DNA from: Holosporaceae bacterium
Lineage (GTDB): Bacteria; Pseudomonadota; Alphaproteobacteria; UBA3830
Direction: 5' to 3'
Assembly (NCBI GenBank): GCA_031288795.1
Contig: JAITQS010000062.1
Span: 1-38,597, forward strand
DNA: 38,597 bases
The notes under the pieces are model-generated. The model had not been told where the DNA came from and searched no databases. It saw only the letters and a program-made list of their open reading frames with translations. The translations under genes and the position numbers were made by a program. Below are positions 21,501-29,447 of the stretch, in pieces; positions within the stretch are counted from its first letter, which is position 1; each line of letters begins with the position of its first letter.

Positions 21501-21605
21501 TTAACCGGCGGACTCTTTTTCGGAACAATTTTTGTTCTTACAATATTTCCAATACTGTGTAACTTTTTCAAGAACGGCCGTAGTACTTTATTTTGTAAAA
21601 AATAG
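18561..21605 (+). CDS. RND-family efflux pump, inner-membrane subunit
   Basis: The 1014-residue product is a full-length HAE1-type RND transporter that exports compounds using the proton gradient. It has the expected pattern of one N-terminal membrane helix, a large periplasmic loop, six helices, a second loop and six helices. The proton-relay residues are present: the Asp pair in GLVVDDAIVVLENI (TM4, near residue 400) and the Lys in LIGLITKHGILIVEF (TM10). It is likely active. Substrates cannot be read from sequence. It is slightly shorter than AcrB and resembles the Mdt/Mex-like branch that works with a single adaptor. Confidence 0.94.
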   Translation: MNFTSFFIKNPVFAIVLNTMLVVVGILSFGSLHIREYPQIEIPMVIVSAMYQNASPEVIESAITNVLEDELAGVEGVDTVASWSSSGNSTISLKFLENTSMDKAIASVRDALNKARDRLPREVKEPAIYRNNGRKTWMPFMLLALESETMNSLELNHFANMMIKNTLRSLDGVSSVSVWGEEYVVKVNVDHKKLHMFGINVDEICRAIGEENIFRPLGKVRNVTSATLESELKSIEDFENIIVKHQNFSYAKNKKRAIFLKDIAAIELSSDDKNSRSRINGKKATFIAIELASDANPIEVSNLVQKEIKKLEKEMTAKVSFSTILDNAEFVRNSIKNIAQAITEAILLVLIVVFIFLKSVRAIFVPIMTIPVSLVGMILFLKIFGFSINIMTLLGVALAIGLVVDDAIVVLENISRHIENGMSKIEASLKGAKEIGPAIVAMTLTIVSVYMPFVFVGGTIGHLFIEFAVALAGSVLISGLVALTLSPLMCSVLLEYKESRFLLHKGEFFRRFTEKYNIFLAQMLPQKKIALAVTLCSLIATGMFLATLSKETAPKEDRGIVQVYIPTLYGKDANYYENQGSKISSFLREMKEIKYYINFTTENNGFLFLPLIEKTKRQRSAQDIVADLSKKVQNFPSQDVYVWSEDSNLPGISGSERSSRIAIVIATNGTYQDLYENLEKVKNELLKNPIFENPTHNLNFNNFVYKIHIDAHKVSKLGITKGQISSTLEVFFSGNRNFTFHKDGIPYRVFIDSSEKPWDLSGIYITNASGQKISMATIAKMVLSTEPSEFYHRNQMRSAELSFDLSRNADFCETLDKAMKILDDNLPQSYKKIPIGVAEFIDNFPKTMLLLFFLAIVFVFAILSLQFNNFKDSFLVLLTIPFACFGALFSIWITGISLNIYTFVGLVTLIGLITKHGILIVEFTNQLMAEGESVASAVRRAATIRLRPILITTGAMFFGAIPLVISGDYGCESRGCIGIILTGGLFFGTIFVLTIFPILCNFFKNGRSTLFCKK

Positions 21606-21611
21606 TCTTTT

Positions 21612-21654
21612 TTCCTCGCTACAGCAAAAGAAATCTCATGGGACAACGGTTTCC
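21612..21654. repeat. Dispersed repeat, half copy
   Basis: TTCCTCGCTACAGC, GAAATCTCAT and GGACAACGGTTTC match, in order, the right end of the repeat copy at 8540-8669 (TTCCTCGTTCTTGC, AAAAATCTCGT, GGGCAACGGTCTC). Only one end is present. Just beyond it, CGATGGCGAG recalls the opposite end of the family, so the element may be rearranged. It lies in the gap after the RND pump gene. Confidence 0.6.
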
Positions 21655-21834
21655 GATGGCGAGTTTTTCCTTTTCGAAAATTTTATTTGAATATTTTTTT
21701 TCTTTTAACGAAAACTTCAATGTTTTGCGCTATAACTTATAAAGTACTTATGGCGCAGCATCGGGGAGTTTTTACATGGTATCAACAGAAGCTGTTTGCT
21801 GGCATAGTTTGTTTTATATTTTATGGAGCTGATT

Positions 21835-22380
21835 ATGAAAAATTTTTCTTTTGTGCTTTACACGACGTTGTCAATATTATTTGTGGTCTCCGTTACCGAC
21901 GTTTCTGCTGCGCCACTGACCCAGGAGGAAATTGATAAGGAAGTGGAAAAACGAGAGCCCGCCAATTGGGGCGCCATGACAAACAAAGAACGGCTAAGTT
22001 GGAAACAAAAAATAATAAAAGAAATTAAAGAAGAACATGAAAAAGCCGAGGAAGAAGCTAAAAAGAAAGAAGCCGAAGAAGCGGCGGCCAAAAAAGATGA
22101 AAAAAAGCCAGAAGACAAAAACACTGCCGATAAAACAAAGAGCGATGCTTCAAAATCAAAGGAAAGCTCCGCTGCCGATGGCAAAACGGAAGATGGCGAT
22201 GAATTGGAAGAACTGAAAAAATGCAAATGCGTAAAAAGATATATTGAATTATCGACCAAACATGCCTACAACAGTTTTAGCAATCACCATTGGATTGCGT
22301 TTTTGACCGAGTCCGCCGCAGAAAAAATGCAATATTTTAGACGACGTATACGAAAAGGACGGCACCGCTTCGACGCCTAA
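21835..22380 (+). CDS. Exported Lys/Glu/Ala-rich protein, unknown
   Basis: ATG 21835 has GGAG seven bases upstream and begins a signal peptide, MKNFSFVLYTTLSILFVVSV, with likely cleavage after the VSAA region near residue 26. The mature part opens with a short ordered stretch. A very charged, probably helical or disordered segment (about residues 60-130) follows, rich in Lys, Glu, Ala and Asp. The final 50 residues contain a CKC motif and a basic end (RRRIRKGRHRF). I do not recognise the family. A second ATG twelve bases upstream is less well placed. Confidence 0.65.
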   Translation: MKNFSFVLYTTLSILFVVSVTDVSAAPLTQEEIDKEVEKREPANWGAMTNKERLSWKQKIIKEIKEEHEKAEEEAKKKEAEEAAAKKDEKKPEDKNTADKTKSDASKSKESSAADGKTEDGDELEELKKCKCVKRYIELSTKHAYNSFSNHHWIAFLTESAAEKMQYFRRRIRKGRHRFDA

Positions 22381-22508
22381 TACCGGCTCCAAGGTTTAGC
22401 CATTGCAGTCCTGCTGATTGTTGTTACAGAAGGTGTTACGGCAGCCATCGGGATGATTTGAAACGAGACTCGTCACCAGATAGGCCGCTAGGTGATAGTT
22501 CGCAAATG

Positions 22509-22793
22509 CTAATTGCAAGCTTTTACTTCCAGCATTTTTTTTATTTTTTTTAATTTTGCTGATAGGCAGTTCGGCGAAATTTTCTGCAGATACGCGTCGA
22601 TGCCGCCGTTTTTTTCCACGGAGCGCACAGCATTGGTGGACAATCGAATTCTTAACTGCGTTCCAAGAATTTCACTCGAAAAAGACACATTCTGCAAATT
22701 CGGCATGAATCTACGCTTTGTTCTGTTATTTGCGTGGCTAACATGATTACCGTAGAGTATTTTTTTTCCCGTAAGAGTACAAACCTTAGACAT
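22509..22793 (-). CDS. rpmB: 50S ribosomal protein L28
   Basis: The 94-residue product starts MSKVCTLTGKKILYGNHVSH and continues NNRTKRRFMPNLQNV, the conserved L28 N-terminal half. The RLSTNAVRSVEKNGGIDAYL stretch is the conserved C-terminal half. Length suits alphaproteobacterial L28. ATG 22793 is fixed by homology. A good promoter lies directly upstream, divergent from hslVU. Confidence 0.95.
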   Translation of the reverse strand: MSKVCTLTGKKILYGNHVSHANNRTKRRFMPNLQNVSFSSEILGTQLRIRLSTNAVRSVEKNGGIDAYLQKISPNCLSAKLKKIKKMLEVKACN

Positions 22794-22820
22794 ATCACTA
22801 TTCCCATTAACAATGTAGAG

Positions 22821-22849
22821 CTTATACATGGTTGCGCTCGAAAAGTCAA
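22821..22849 (-). promoter_or_regulatory. Promoter for rpmB
   Basis: On the minus strand TTGACT (22849-22844) and TATAAG (22826-22821) are separated by exactly 17 bases, each five of six to the sigma-70 consensus. The pair lies about 28 bases before the rpmB ATG, a normal leader length. Confidence 0.75.
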
Positions 22850-22884
22850 GATATCCGTGATTTTTGTTTTTGCAATATATCATC

Positions 22885-22913
22885 TTTAGAATTTATTCGA
22901 AAGTGCTTATAAT
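22885..22913 (+). promoter_or_regulatory. Candidate promoter for hslVU
   Basis: A perfect TATAAT (22908-22913) has TTTAGA (22885-22890) 17 bases before it. The hslV ATG is 28 bases further on. No heat-shock-type (sigma-32) motif was recognised, but this cannot be excluded by eye. Confidence 0.6.
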
Positions 22914-22941
22914 CGCATCAATTAATTATGGTGATGAACAC

Positions 22942-23487
22942 ATGACATGGATGGGCACAACAATTCTTTCGGTTCGCAAGGGAAATCAGGTGGTAATGGC
23001 CGGCGATGGCCAGGTCACTATGGGCAGCGTTATTGTCAAGGGCAACGTGCGCAAAGTGCGCTTTTCGAATTCCAAGAATGTCCTGATTGGCTATGCGGGA
23101 GCGACCGCCGACGCCATAACTCTGTATGAGCGTTTGGAAACAAAGCTGGATGCATATCCGGGACAGCTGCAGCGGGCCTGCGTGGAATTGGCTAAGGAGT
23201 GGCGAACAGACAAAAGCCTCCGCAAGTTGGAGGCCATGATCGCCACCGCCGATAAGACTATGTCGCTGATTGTCTCGGGATCCGGCGACGTTCTGGAGCC
23301 ACAGGACGGAATCATAGGCATTGGCTCCGGCGGAAATTATGCGGTTGCGGCAGCAAGAGCGCTAATTAACGAAAATCACTCCGCGGAAGAGATCGTACGA
23401 AGATCCATGCAGATAGCAGCGGAGTTATGCATATACACTAACTCATCCATTATTCTGGAAAAAATAGATACGGAGAACATAAAATGA
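22942..23487 (+). CDS. hslV: HslV peptidase of the HslUV protease
   Basis: The 181-residue product is the proteasome-like peptidase that forms a double hexamer and degrades unfolded substrates fed by HslU. MTWMG precedes TTILSVRKG; Thr6 should be the N-terminal nucleophile after removal of this propeptide, the alphaproteobacterial arrangement. [12 protein letters not shown] and [17 protein letters not shown] are diagnostic. ATG 22942 is set by homology; the upstream ribosome site is weak. It overlaps hslU by an ATGA. Confidence 0.95.
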   Translation: MTWMGTTILSVRKGNQVVMAGDGQVTMGSVIVKGNVRKVRFSNSKNVLIGYAGATADAITLYERLETKLDAYPGQLQRACVELAKEWRTDKSLRKLEAMIATADKTMSLIVSGSGDVLEPQDGIIGIGSGGNYAVAAARALINENHSAEEIVRRSMQIAAELCIYTNSSIILEKIDTENIK

Positions 23488-24794
23488 CGCATTTATCTTT
23501 AACACCGGCTCGGATAGTTTCGGAACTTGATCGTTTTATCGTTGGCCATAAGGACGCCAAGAAGGCCGTGGCTGTGGCTCTGCGTAATCGCTGGAGACGT
23601 CAGCAGGTGCCGGATCCACTGCGGGACGAAATATCTCCCAAAAATATTTTGCTGATCGGTCCCACCGGAGTTGGAAAAACCGAAATCGCTCGTCGATTAG
23701 CTCGCCTCGTGGGAGCGCCGTTCATAAAAGTGGAGGCTACTAAATTCACGGAGGTCGGATACGTCGGCCGGGACGTCGAACAAATGATTCGTGATCTCGT
23801 CGAAATCGCCGTTTCCGATATGAAGGAAAAACAAATCCAAATGGTAAACGAACAGGCCCAACAAAAAGTCGAGGAAAAAATAGTGGAAATCCTCGTGGGA
23901 GAAAATGCCGCTCCGGAAACTAAAGAAAAATTCCGAAAAATGCTGCGGGCAGGACATCTGGATAATAAAGAAATAGAAGTAAATGTGATGGATAATTCCT
24001 CCGGTCAGGCGTTCGATATTCCCGGTGTTCCCGGCGCCCAAATTGGTATGCTGAATCTGTCGGACATGATGAGCAATGCCTTCGGCATAAGCAAAACTAA
24101 AAAGCGCTCCATGACCGTTAAAGAAGCTCAAACCGCTCTGATGGGCGAAGAAAGCGAAAAATTGGTGGATCGCGACAAAATCATAAAAGAAGCCATGACC
24201 ATCGTCGAACAAAATGGCATCGTGTTCATTGATGAAATTGACAAAGTATGCGCCCGAAATACTTCCGGAGCCGACGTCAGCCGCGAAGGCGTGCAGCGAG
24301 ACCTTCTGCCTCTGATCGAAGGCTGTTCCGTGAACACAAAATACGGTACCATTAAAACAGATCACATATTATTTATCGCTTCCGGAGCATTTCACATTTC
24401 AAAACCGTCGGACCTGCTGCCGGAACTCCAGGGGCGATTGCCAATACGCGTCGAACTGAAATATCTGACACAGGAAGACTTCGTGAAAATCCTCAAGGAT
24501 ACCGAAAGTAGTCTGATTAAACAATATAAAGCTCTGCTGAAAATAGAAGGAGTAAATCTAAACTTTACCGACGAAAGTATCGAAAAAATCGCAGAACTCG
24601 CTGTAATTGTCAATCGACAACTGCAAAATATAGGCGCTCGGCGACTCTATACGGTGATAGAAAAATTGCTGGAAGACATAAGCTTTTGCGCCGATCAAAA
24701 AAGCGGAGAAGAAATAATCATCGATACCCAATACGTGGAAGATAAAGTCGGAAGCCTTGCGGCTCAGCAGGATCTGTCAATGTACATACTGTAG
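23484..24794 (+). CDS. hslU: HslU ATPase of the HslUV protease
   Basis: The 436-residue AAA+ unfoldase feeds substrates to HslV. Walker [10 protein letters not shown] is near residue 59 and Walker B VFIDEIDK near 250. The I domain lies between them (about residues 110-240). RDLLPLIEG and the C-terminal LSMYIL tail, which inserts into HslV to activate it, are both present. Length is normal. The ATGA overlap with hslV couples the two. Confidence 0.96.
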   Translation: MTHLSLTPARIVSELDRFIVGHKDAKKAVAVALRNRWRRQQVPDPLRDEISPKNILLIGPTGVGKTEIARRLARLVGAPFIKVEATKFTEVGYVGRDVEQMIRDLVEIAVSDMKEKQIQMVNEQAQQKVEEKIVEILVGENAAPETKEKFRKMLRAGHLDNKEIEVNVMDNSSGQAFDIPGVPGAQIGMLNLSDMMSNAFGISKTKKRSMTVKEAQTALMGEESEKLVDRDKIIKEAMTIVEQNGIVFIDEIDKVCARNTSGADVSREGVQRDLLPLIEGCSVNTKYGTIKTDHILFIASGAFHISKPSDLLPELQGRLPIRVELKYLTQEDFVKILKDTESSLIKQYKALLKIEGVNLNFTDESIEKIAELAVIVNRQLQNIGARRLYTVIEKLLEDISFCADQKSGEEIIIDTQYVEDKVGSLAAQQDLSMYIL

Positions 24795-24903
24795 ACGACT
24801 TATCCGCTACCTTACACCCTACGGATTGAATAATGAAAATTAAGCTCGAAAGCGTTAACGAAAGATAACTGGATTTTTTTTCAGGAATGATCCGAAGAAA
24901 TAA

Positions 24904-25046
24904 GAGACTGTTGCCTAATGAGGTTTTTCTTGCAAGAGCGAGGAAAAACGTAGCGTAAAACCGCAGTGTACTGCCTGCACATGAGGATCTGAACAACGAA
25001 TTTGACGAAGTCGATGGCGAGAAAAATCCCATTAGGTAACATTCTC
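24904..25046. repeat. Dispersed inverted-end repeat, copy 2 (143 bp)
   Basis: GAGACTGTTGCCTAATG at the left end and CATTAGGTAACATTCTC at the right end are inverted copies matching at 15 of 17 positions. The body matches the reverse complement of 8540-8669, with about 18 extra bases after ACATG. The right end runs into the 3' end of the CCA-esterase gene: the stop codon (25034-25032, minus strand) and its last few codons lie inside the element. The gap between hslU and that gene holds nothing else recognisable. Confidence 0.85.
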
Positions 25047-27287
25047 AATAACCGCCAAAGAACCTATGGTTTTTAATACCTCCGTTATGTTTTTCTCGAA
25101 GTATTTTCCGTATGTCATAAAACCATGAACAATTCCCGGCAAAATTTCGTGATGGACTAGGATATTAGCTTTTCTTAATTTTTGGGCGAATTCTAGTTGT
25201 GCGTCCAATAGCACATCACAGCCGGCAGAAATAAGTACGGTTGGCGGAAAAATCGCTGCATTTTCCTCGTATAATGGATAAATAAATTTATTGCCATTAA
25301 AGGTAGGATCATCATATTCTGCTCCGGTGTACTGGTATATATAGTTTTTTGTCCATTCTTTTGTTAATCCGTAGCCGTACTCAAAGAGTTCGAAAGATTT
25401 GGATTCCAAATTGCTGGACAATACCGGATAAAATAAAATTTGTGCCGTTGGTCGTTTGGCGTACTTGATTTCGGCTAGCTTTAGGCAAAGAGCCGCGCAT
25501 AAATTGCCTCCGACACTATCTCCGCACAAGATGATATTTTCATTGTAATTTTCGGAGCTCCACTTATAGGCATTCAAAACATCGTTCAATGGAGCGGGAA
25601 ATTTATATTCCGGAGAAAGTCTATAGTCAACAGAAATCACTTTTATGGACCATGCATTTGCTATTTTTCTGCTTAGGTTGTCATGGGTTTCGATGCTACC
25701 TTGTACCCAGCCTCCGCCATGCACCAGTAATATTGTTGCGTGGGCAGATAGTTTTTGGGGAGTATAGATGCGAACTCTAATTTTATGATTATCCTCCGTA
25801 TTTACATTAATATCCTCGGTCTGGGCAATTGATTCCGGGAAAGAATTGTTGTCGAGGAAAAATTTATCGGCTATTTTTCTCCTCAGGATCATTGCGTGAA
25901 GATTGAAAGATACGATATCCAAGAATTTTAATTGTGTGTGGGAGATTTTGTCCGAAAGCTTTAATTGATCTACGATTTGCCGGGAAGCATCCGGTAGTGA
26001 TGTATTATATTCGTGGGGGGTATGGTCAAGATCTGAGTCTTCGATTTGTTTGAGAGCGAAGTCAAGACATTCCCGAGCACCAACGTCGGTTTCGGTCGTT
26101 AGCCAGAATTTTTTTGTTGCCATCATGACATTTTTCAATTGATGCGGAGAAAGATGATAATCTTTCAGAGCATTGGCCCTGAAATTGAAATCAACATATT
26201 CCGAACGACAGAAATTTTGCATTTCCGACCAGAGAATTTCGGCTTCCGGAGCGGGTATAGCTTCTTTTTGGCGAAGCAAAACAATCACCCAATTGACAAA
26301 AAAATTTCGGCATTCTCGGGGGATATTTTTTAATTTTTGTTTTAAAAAAGAATTCAGATTGGTAATTGGTTCGCCGCTGTATTCGGACAACCTAAGCATT
26401 CTGCCGATTTCTTTGGGGAATTTGTACTTTTTCATTAATTTTTGTGGATCATCCGAGGAGAATTTCAGTAGCATACAGAGTCGCTCTGTTGGATTCATGC
26501 TCCGGAGGAATCCCAATTGCCTACAGGTCTCCAGTGGATTGCAATTCAGCTGGAACAGCGCATTTAGCGATGGCATCATGGGAGAAATTATTCGGTAGCT
26601 ATCATCGGAGGTGAGTATTTTCAGCATTTCGGCCAGTACTCGTTCGCTGGACAAAATGCCCAGATTGTCTTTTAGTAAATTTATGATTTTCAAATAATCG
26701 TCATTGATTTTGTATTCTCCATAGAGGGCCACAAAGCGAAAATAGCGGAGGATCCTTAGGAAATCTTCTTTTATTCTGGCGGATGGTTCTCCGATAAAGC
26801 GAATATTTTTTTCAGCTATGTCATTTAGGCCATTGTGATAATCGAAGATGCGTCCGTTTTTATCCAGGTAGATGGCGTTTATGGTGAAATCCCGCCGTCG
26901 CGAGTCCAGCAGGAAGGATTTTGTAAATTTCACTCGAGCCTTTCGACCGAAAGTCTCTATGTCGCTGCGGAGCGTTGTTATTTCATAAGCTTTTTTGTTA
27001 CATATGAGAGTTACCGTTCCGTAGTCGATGCCGGTTGGAATAACGTTCAGGTCGTTGGTGCCGCTAAAGATATCGATTATTTCTGCGGGAGATGCCGTTG
27101 TTGCTATGTCTATGTCCGAGATGGCGATTCCCATCAGGTAATTGCGTACCGCTCCGCCAACTAGACGCGCTTTCGCACCGCGGGATTCCATCTGCTCCAG
27201 TATGTCTACGACATCCTTCGTTAGCAGTGATTCAAGATCCTCCCGGAGAAAATCTTTTTCGAAATTATCTTTTTTATAAAAGGCCAT
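25032..27287 (-). CDS. CCA-adding/poly(A) polymerase fused to HSL-type esterase
   Basis: One uninterrupted 751-residue frame holds two enzymes. Residues 1 to about 430 form a class II tRNA nucleotidyltransferase, which adds or repairs the 3' CCA of tRNA. It has GGAVRN (44-49), catalytic DID (58-60), RRDFTINA (131-138), EDFLRILRYFRF (174-185) and SERVLAE (214-220). The usual Asp of GGxVRD is Asn49. After a linker, residues about 500-751 form a family-IV (hormone-sensitive-lipase-type) alpha/beta hydrolase. It has oxyanion-hole HGGG (523-526), nucleophile motif GDSVGG (Ser591), Asp691 in DVLLD and His721 in VHGF, so the triad looks complete. No ribosome site precedes internal Met codons near the junction, which favours a true fusion. 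The stop lies in a repeat element. The start ATG is divergent from xseB. Confidence 0.9.
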   Translation of the reverse strand: MAFYKKDNFEKDFLREDLESLLTKDVVDILEQMESRGAKARLVGGAVRNYLMGIAISDIDIATTASPAEIIDIFSGTNDLNVIPTGIDYGTVTLICNKKAYEITTLRSDIETFGRKARVKFTKSFLLDSRRRDFTINAIYLDKNGRIFDYHNGLNDIAEKNIRFIGEPSARIKEDFLRILRYFRFVALYGEYKINDDYLKIINLLKDNLGILSSERVLAEMLKILTSDDSYRIISPMMPSLNALFQLNCNPLETCRQLGFLRSMNPTERLCMLLKFSSDDPQKLMKKYKFPKEIGRMLRLSEYSGEPITNLNSFLKQKLKNIPRECRNFFVNWVIVLLRQKEAIPAPEAEILWSEMQNFCRSEYVDFNFRANALKDYHLSPHQLKNVMMATKKFWLTTETDVGARECLDFALKQIEDSDLDHTPHEYNTSLPDASRQIVDQLKLSDKISHTQLKFLDIVSFNLHAMILRRKIADKFFLDNNSFPESIAQTEDINVNTEDNHKIRVRIYTPQKLSAHATILLVHGGGWVQGSIETHDNLSRKIANAWSIKVISVDYRLSPEYKFPAPLNDVLNAYKWSSENYNENIILCGDSVGGNLCAALCLKLAEIKYAKRPTAQILFYPVLSSNLESKSFELFEYGYGLTKEWTKNYIYQYTGAEYDDPTFNGNKFIYPLYEENAAIFPPTVLISAGCDVLLDAQLEFAQKLRKANILVHHEILPGIVHGFMTYGKYFEKNITEVLKTIGSLAVIENVT

Positions 27288-27351
27288 GTAAAAAAGTCTA
27301 CTATTTATGTATTCTGAATACGCTTGAAACTAACTACAGGAATAGGATAGA

Positions 27352-27591
27352 ATGAAAAACGACATTAGTAAAATGGAATTTGAAGATGCCATAAAAGAAT
27401 TAGAAAATATTGTAAAAATACTTGAAGAAGGAAGATCGACTCTTAAAGAATCGGTGGCGTTGTATGAGCGTGGTACTGTGCTAAAGAAACACTGCGATGG
27501 CATATTAGAATCAACACAATTGAAGATTAATCAAATATCTTCCGATAGGGATGGAAATATATCCGGGGAAGAAATGGATGTTACCGTATAG
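27352..27591 (+). CDS. xseB: Exodeoxyribonuclease VII small subunit
   Basis: The 79-residue product matches XseB: MEFEDAIKELENIVKILEEG and ESVALYERGTVLKKHCDGIL are the family's helical core. XseB joins XseA to degrade single-stranded DNA to short oligonucleotides. The C-terminus carries about 15 non-conserved residues. AGGA lies before ATG at a normal distance. xseA is not in the window. yggT and folD follow closely on the same strand. Confidence 0.9.
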   Translation: MKNDISKMEFEDAIKELENIVKILEEGRSTLKESVALYERGTVLKKHCDGILESTQLKINQISSDRDGNISGEEMDVTV

Positions 27592-27611
27592 TTTTTTTTT
27601 CGGGAGGAAAA

Positions 27612-27920
27612 ATGGTGGCTATTCTGATTTCTGCGTTTTTGATGGTTCTGAAGTATGCATTTGATTTTATGGTGTATGTTGTCATTGCGGATGTGGTGCT
27701 GAGTTGGTTGATTTTTGCACGGGTGCTGGATAATAGAAATCAATTTTTATGGTCACTGATAGGTGGTATTAATAAATTGGCCAATATTGTTCTGGATCCC
27801 ATACGAAAAAAAATTCCCGCAAGTTTAGTCTCTCCCATGGATCTTTCTCCATTTTTTCTACTGCTGTTGTTGGTTTTTTTCAATCACGTTATTAATGGCG
27901 TAGTGAGAAAATTATTATAG
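27612..27920 (+). CDS. YggT-family membrane protein
   Basis: The 102-residue product has two hydrophobic helices (about residues 5-38 and 75-98) around a loop with NIVLDPIRKKIP, the YggT signature region (DPxxRPxRxxxP). The family's role is poorly known. GGGAGGAAAA precedes the ATG. It lies between xseB and folD with gaps of about 20 bases, probably one operon. Confidence 0.85.
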   Translation: MVAILISAFLMVLKYAFDFMVYVVIADVVLSWLIFARVLDNRNQFLWSLIGGINKLANIVLDPIRKKIPASLVSPMDLSPFFLLLLLVFFNHVINGVVRKLL

Positions 27921-27936
27921 GCGGGAGAAAAGTATA

Positions 27937-28791
27937 ATGACGGCTATTGTAATCAATGGAAAAAAAATAGCGCAGGAGCTATGTGAATCCGTAGCTGCCA
28001 AAATCGAGAAGTCCGGAGGTGTAATTCCGAGCATTGTGCTAATAAATGCCAATACTGATCCGGCAAGCGAGATTTACATTTCCAAAAAAGTTCAGTTAGC
28101 GGAATCCGTTGGCATAAGATCCAGGGTACATAAGTTTAAAAGCGGTGTAAGCACCGATGAAATCGCCGATTTAATAAAGAAACTTAACGCTGACGCCGAT
28201 GTTCACGGCATACTACTGCAGTCACCTCTGGGAAAAGGGCTAAATTTCAGGGGGCTGGTGGATCTAATTGATCCCTGCAAAGATGTGGATGGTCTCACCA
28301 CCATAAATCAGGGAAAGTTGTTTACCGGTGAACCGGGAGTTGTGCCGTGCACTTCTTTGGGAATCTTGCATCTTATTGGCAGTGTGCGGCAGGACATGGC
28401 CGGAGCGCATGCGGTGGTGCTGGGACGATCCTCCATTGTGGGAAAACCGACGTCGCAGCTGCTGCTGAACGAGAATTTCAGTGTAACCCTGCTGCATTCC
28501 CGCTCCAAAAACGCTGCGGAAATATGTCGTAGGGCGGACATTGTAGTCAGTGCCGTCGGCAAACCAAAATATGTTACGCGGGATTTTATAAAACCAGGGG
28601 CAATTGTCATCGATGTCGGCATAAATAGAGTGGAAATCGACGGAGTTAAAAGAATAGTCGGCGACGTAGATTTTGATGCGGTCTCTGAAATTGCCGCCGC
28701 CATATCTCCGGTGCCCAATGGAGTCGGACCAATGACTGTGGCCTATCTGATGTACAATACAATGCAGCTGTCACCTGTGGGCAGGACCTAA
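27937..28791 (+). CDS. folD: Bifunctional methylene-THF dehydrogenase/cyclohydrolase
   Basis: FolD converts 5,10-methylene-THF to 10-formyl-THF using NADP, supplying one-carbon units for purine and formyl-Met synthesis. The 284-residue length is normal. Tyr47 and Lys51 in YISKK are the catalytic pair. QSPLGKGL, KDVDGLT, the Rossmann-type VVLGRSSIVGKPTSQLL and the C-terminal SPVPNGVGPMTVAYLM are diagnostic. GGGAGA precedes the ATG. Confidence 0.96.
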   Translation: MTAIVINGKKIAQELCESVAAKIEKSGGVIPSIVLINANTDPASEIYISKKVQLAESVGIRSRVHKFKSGVSTDEIADLIKKLNADADVHGILLQSPLGKGLNFRGLVDLIDPCKDVDGLTTINQGKLFTGEPGVVPCTSLGILHLIGSVRQDMAGAHAVVLGRSSIVGKPTSQLLLNENFSVTLLHSRSKNAAEICRRADIVVSAVGKPKYVTRDFIKPGAIVIDVGINRVEIDGVKRIVGDVDFDAVSEIAAAISPVPNGVGPMTVAYLMYNTMQLSPVGRT

Positions 28792-28800
28792 AGTAAGCCG

Positions 28801-29283
28801 GTGCAACTGAGTCATCCTTTCGATCCAGTTTTTGATGATAATTCGGCGGTCTTAATATTAGGAACATTTCCTTCAATAAAATCGCGGGAATGCGGTTTTT
28901 TTTATGGCCATCCCCAAAATAGATTCTGGAAAATAATTGCTCATGTCACGAACGCCGATTCCGTTCCCTCAACAATTGCCGACAAAAAGCAGATGCTTCT
29001 CGCAAACGGAATCGCCCTCGCCGACGTGCTGCAGAGCTGTGAAATCGAAGCCTCCAGCGACAGCAGCATAAAAAATATTGTTCCGGCAGATTTGGCCAAA
29101 ATATTGCGTAATTCTAACATCGATCGCATCTATGCCAACGGAAAAAAAGCCCATCAATTATTTATGAAATATTTTTACCAAGATATCGGGCAGAAGATCG
29201 TAAAACTCCCGTCCAGCAGTCCTGCCAATGCCCAATATAGTCTGGAAAAATTAATTCTAGAATGGAAAAAAATAATCACATAA
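28801..29283 (+). CDS. DNA glycosylase, hypoxanthine (UDG family 6)-like
   Basis: The 160-residue product resembles the UDG-superfamily enzymes that remove hypoxanthine from DNA. VLILGTFPSIKSRE near the N-terminus and FFYGHPQNRFWKII form the glycosylase motif I region, with the Asn in HPQN as the likely catalytic residue. LPSSSPANA near the C-terminus is the substrate-binding loop. The start is GTG 28801, nine bases after the folD stop, with no in-frame ATG available upstream. It is short but spans the family core. Family membership is firm; substrate is inferred. Confidence 0.82.
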   Translation: MQLSHPFDPVFDDNSAVLILGTFPSIKSRECGFFYGHPQNRFWKIIAHVTNADSVPSTIADKKQMLLANGIALADVLQSCEIEASSDSSIKNIVPADLAKILRNSNIDRIYANGKKAHQLFMKYFYQDIGQKIVKLPSSSPANAQYSLEKLILEWKKIIT

Positions 29284-29311
29284 AATACCATTCAGGAAAA
29301 TTTGGCGTAAT

Positions 29312-29325
29312 CCGGAGATCTCCGG
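29312..29325. other. Perfect 14-bp palindrome
   Basis: CCGGAGATCTCCGG is its own reverse complement. It stands 28 bases after the glycosylase gene and is not followed by a T-run. It could be a protein-binding site or a chance palindrome. Confidence 0.4.
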
Positions 29326-29401
29326 CATTCTAAGCTTTTGCGTTGTTGCAAATGAATAGGACCATCAGAAGCTGCTTTCTCTGTTAATTTGGTAATTTTG
29401 T

Positions 29402-29410
29402 TGCTATAAT
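29402..29410 (+). promoter_or_regulatory. Extended -10 promoter for the DciA-like gene
   Basis: TGCTATAAT is a perfect extended -10 element (TGnTATAAT). The region 17-18 bases further upstream has only a weak -35. The ATG of the next gene is 37 bases downstream. Confidence 0.6.
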
Positions 29411-29447
29411 TAGCCTGAATTTAGAAAAATATATAACGGGCATAATT

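Noticed and set aside
22381-22508. Possible small RNA after the charged exported protein
   Set aside because: Only short stems such as TCACC/GGTGA are visible, with no promoter-terminator pair and no known RNA motif.
23697-24365. Minus-strand open frame of over 200 codons inside hslU
   Set aside because: It is a shadow of the highly conserved hslU frame, with a Phe/His-rich composition typical of antisense translation.
25032-25900. Separate esterase gene with its own start
   Set aside because: No Shine-Dalgarno-like site precedes Met codons near the junction and the frame is continuous, so a fusion is the simpler reading; not excluded.
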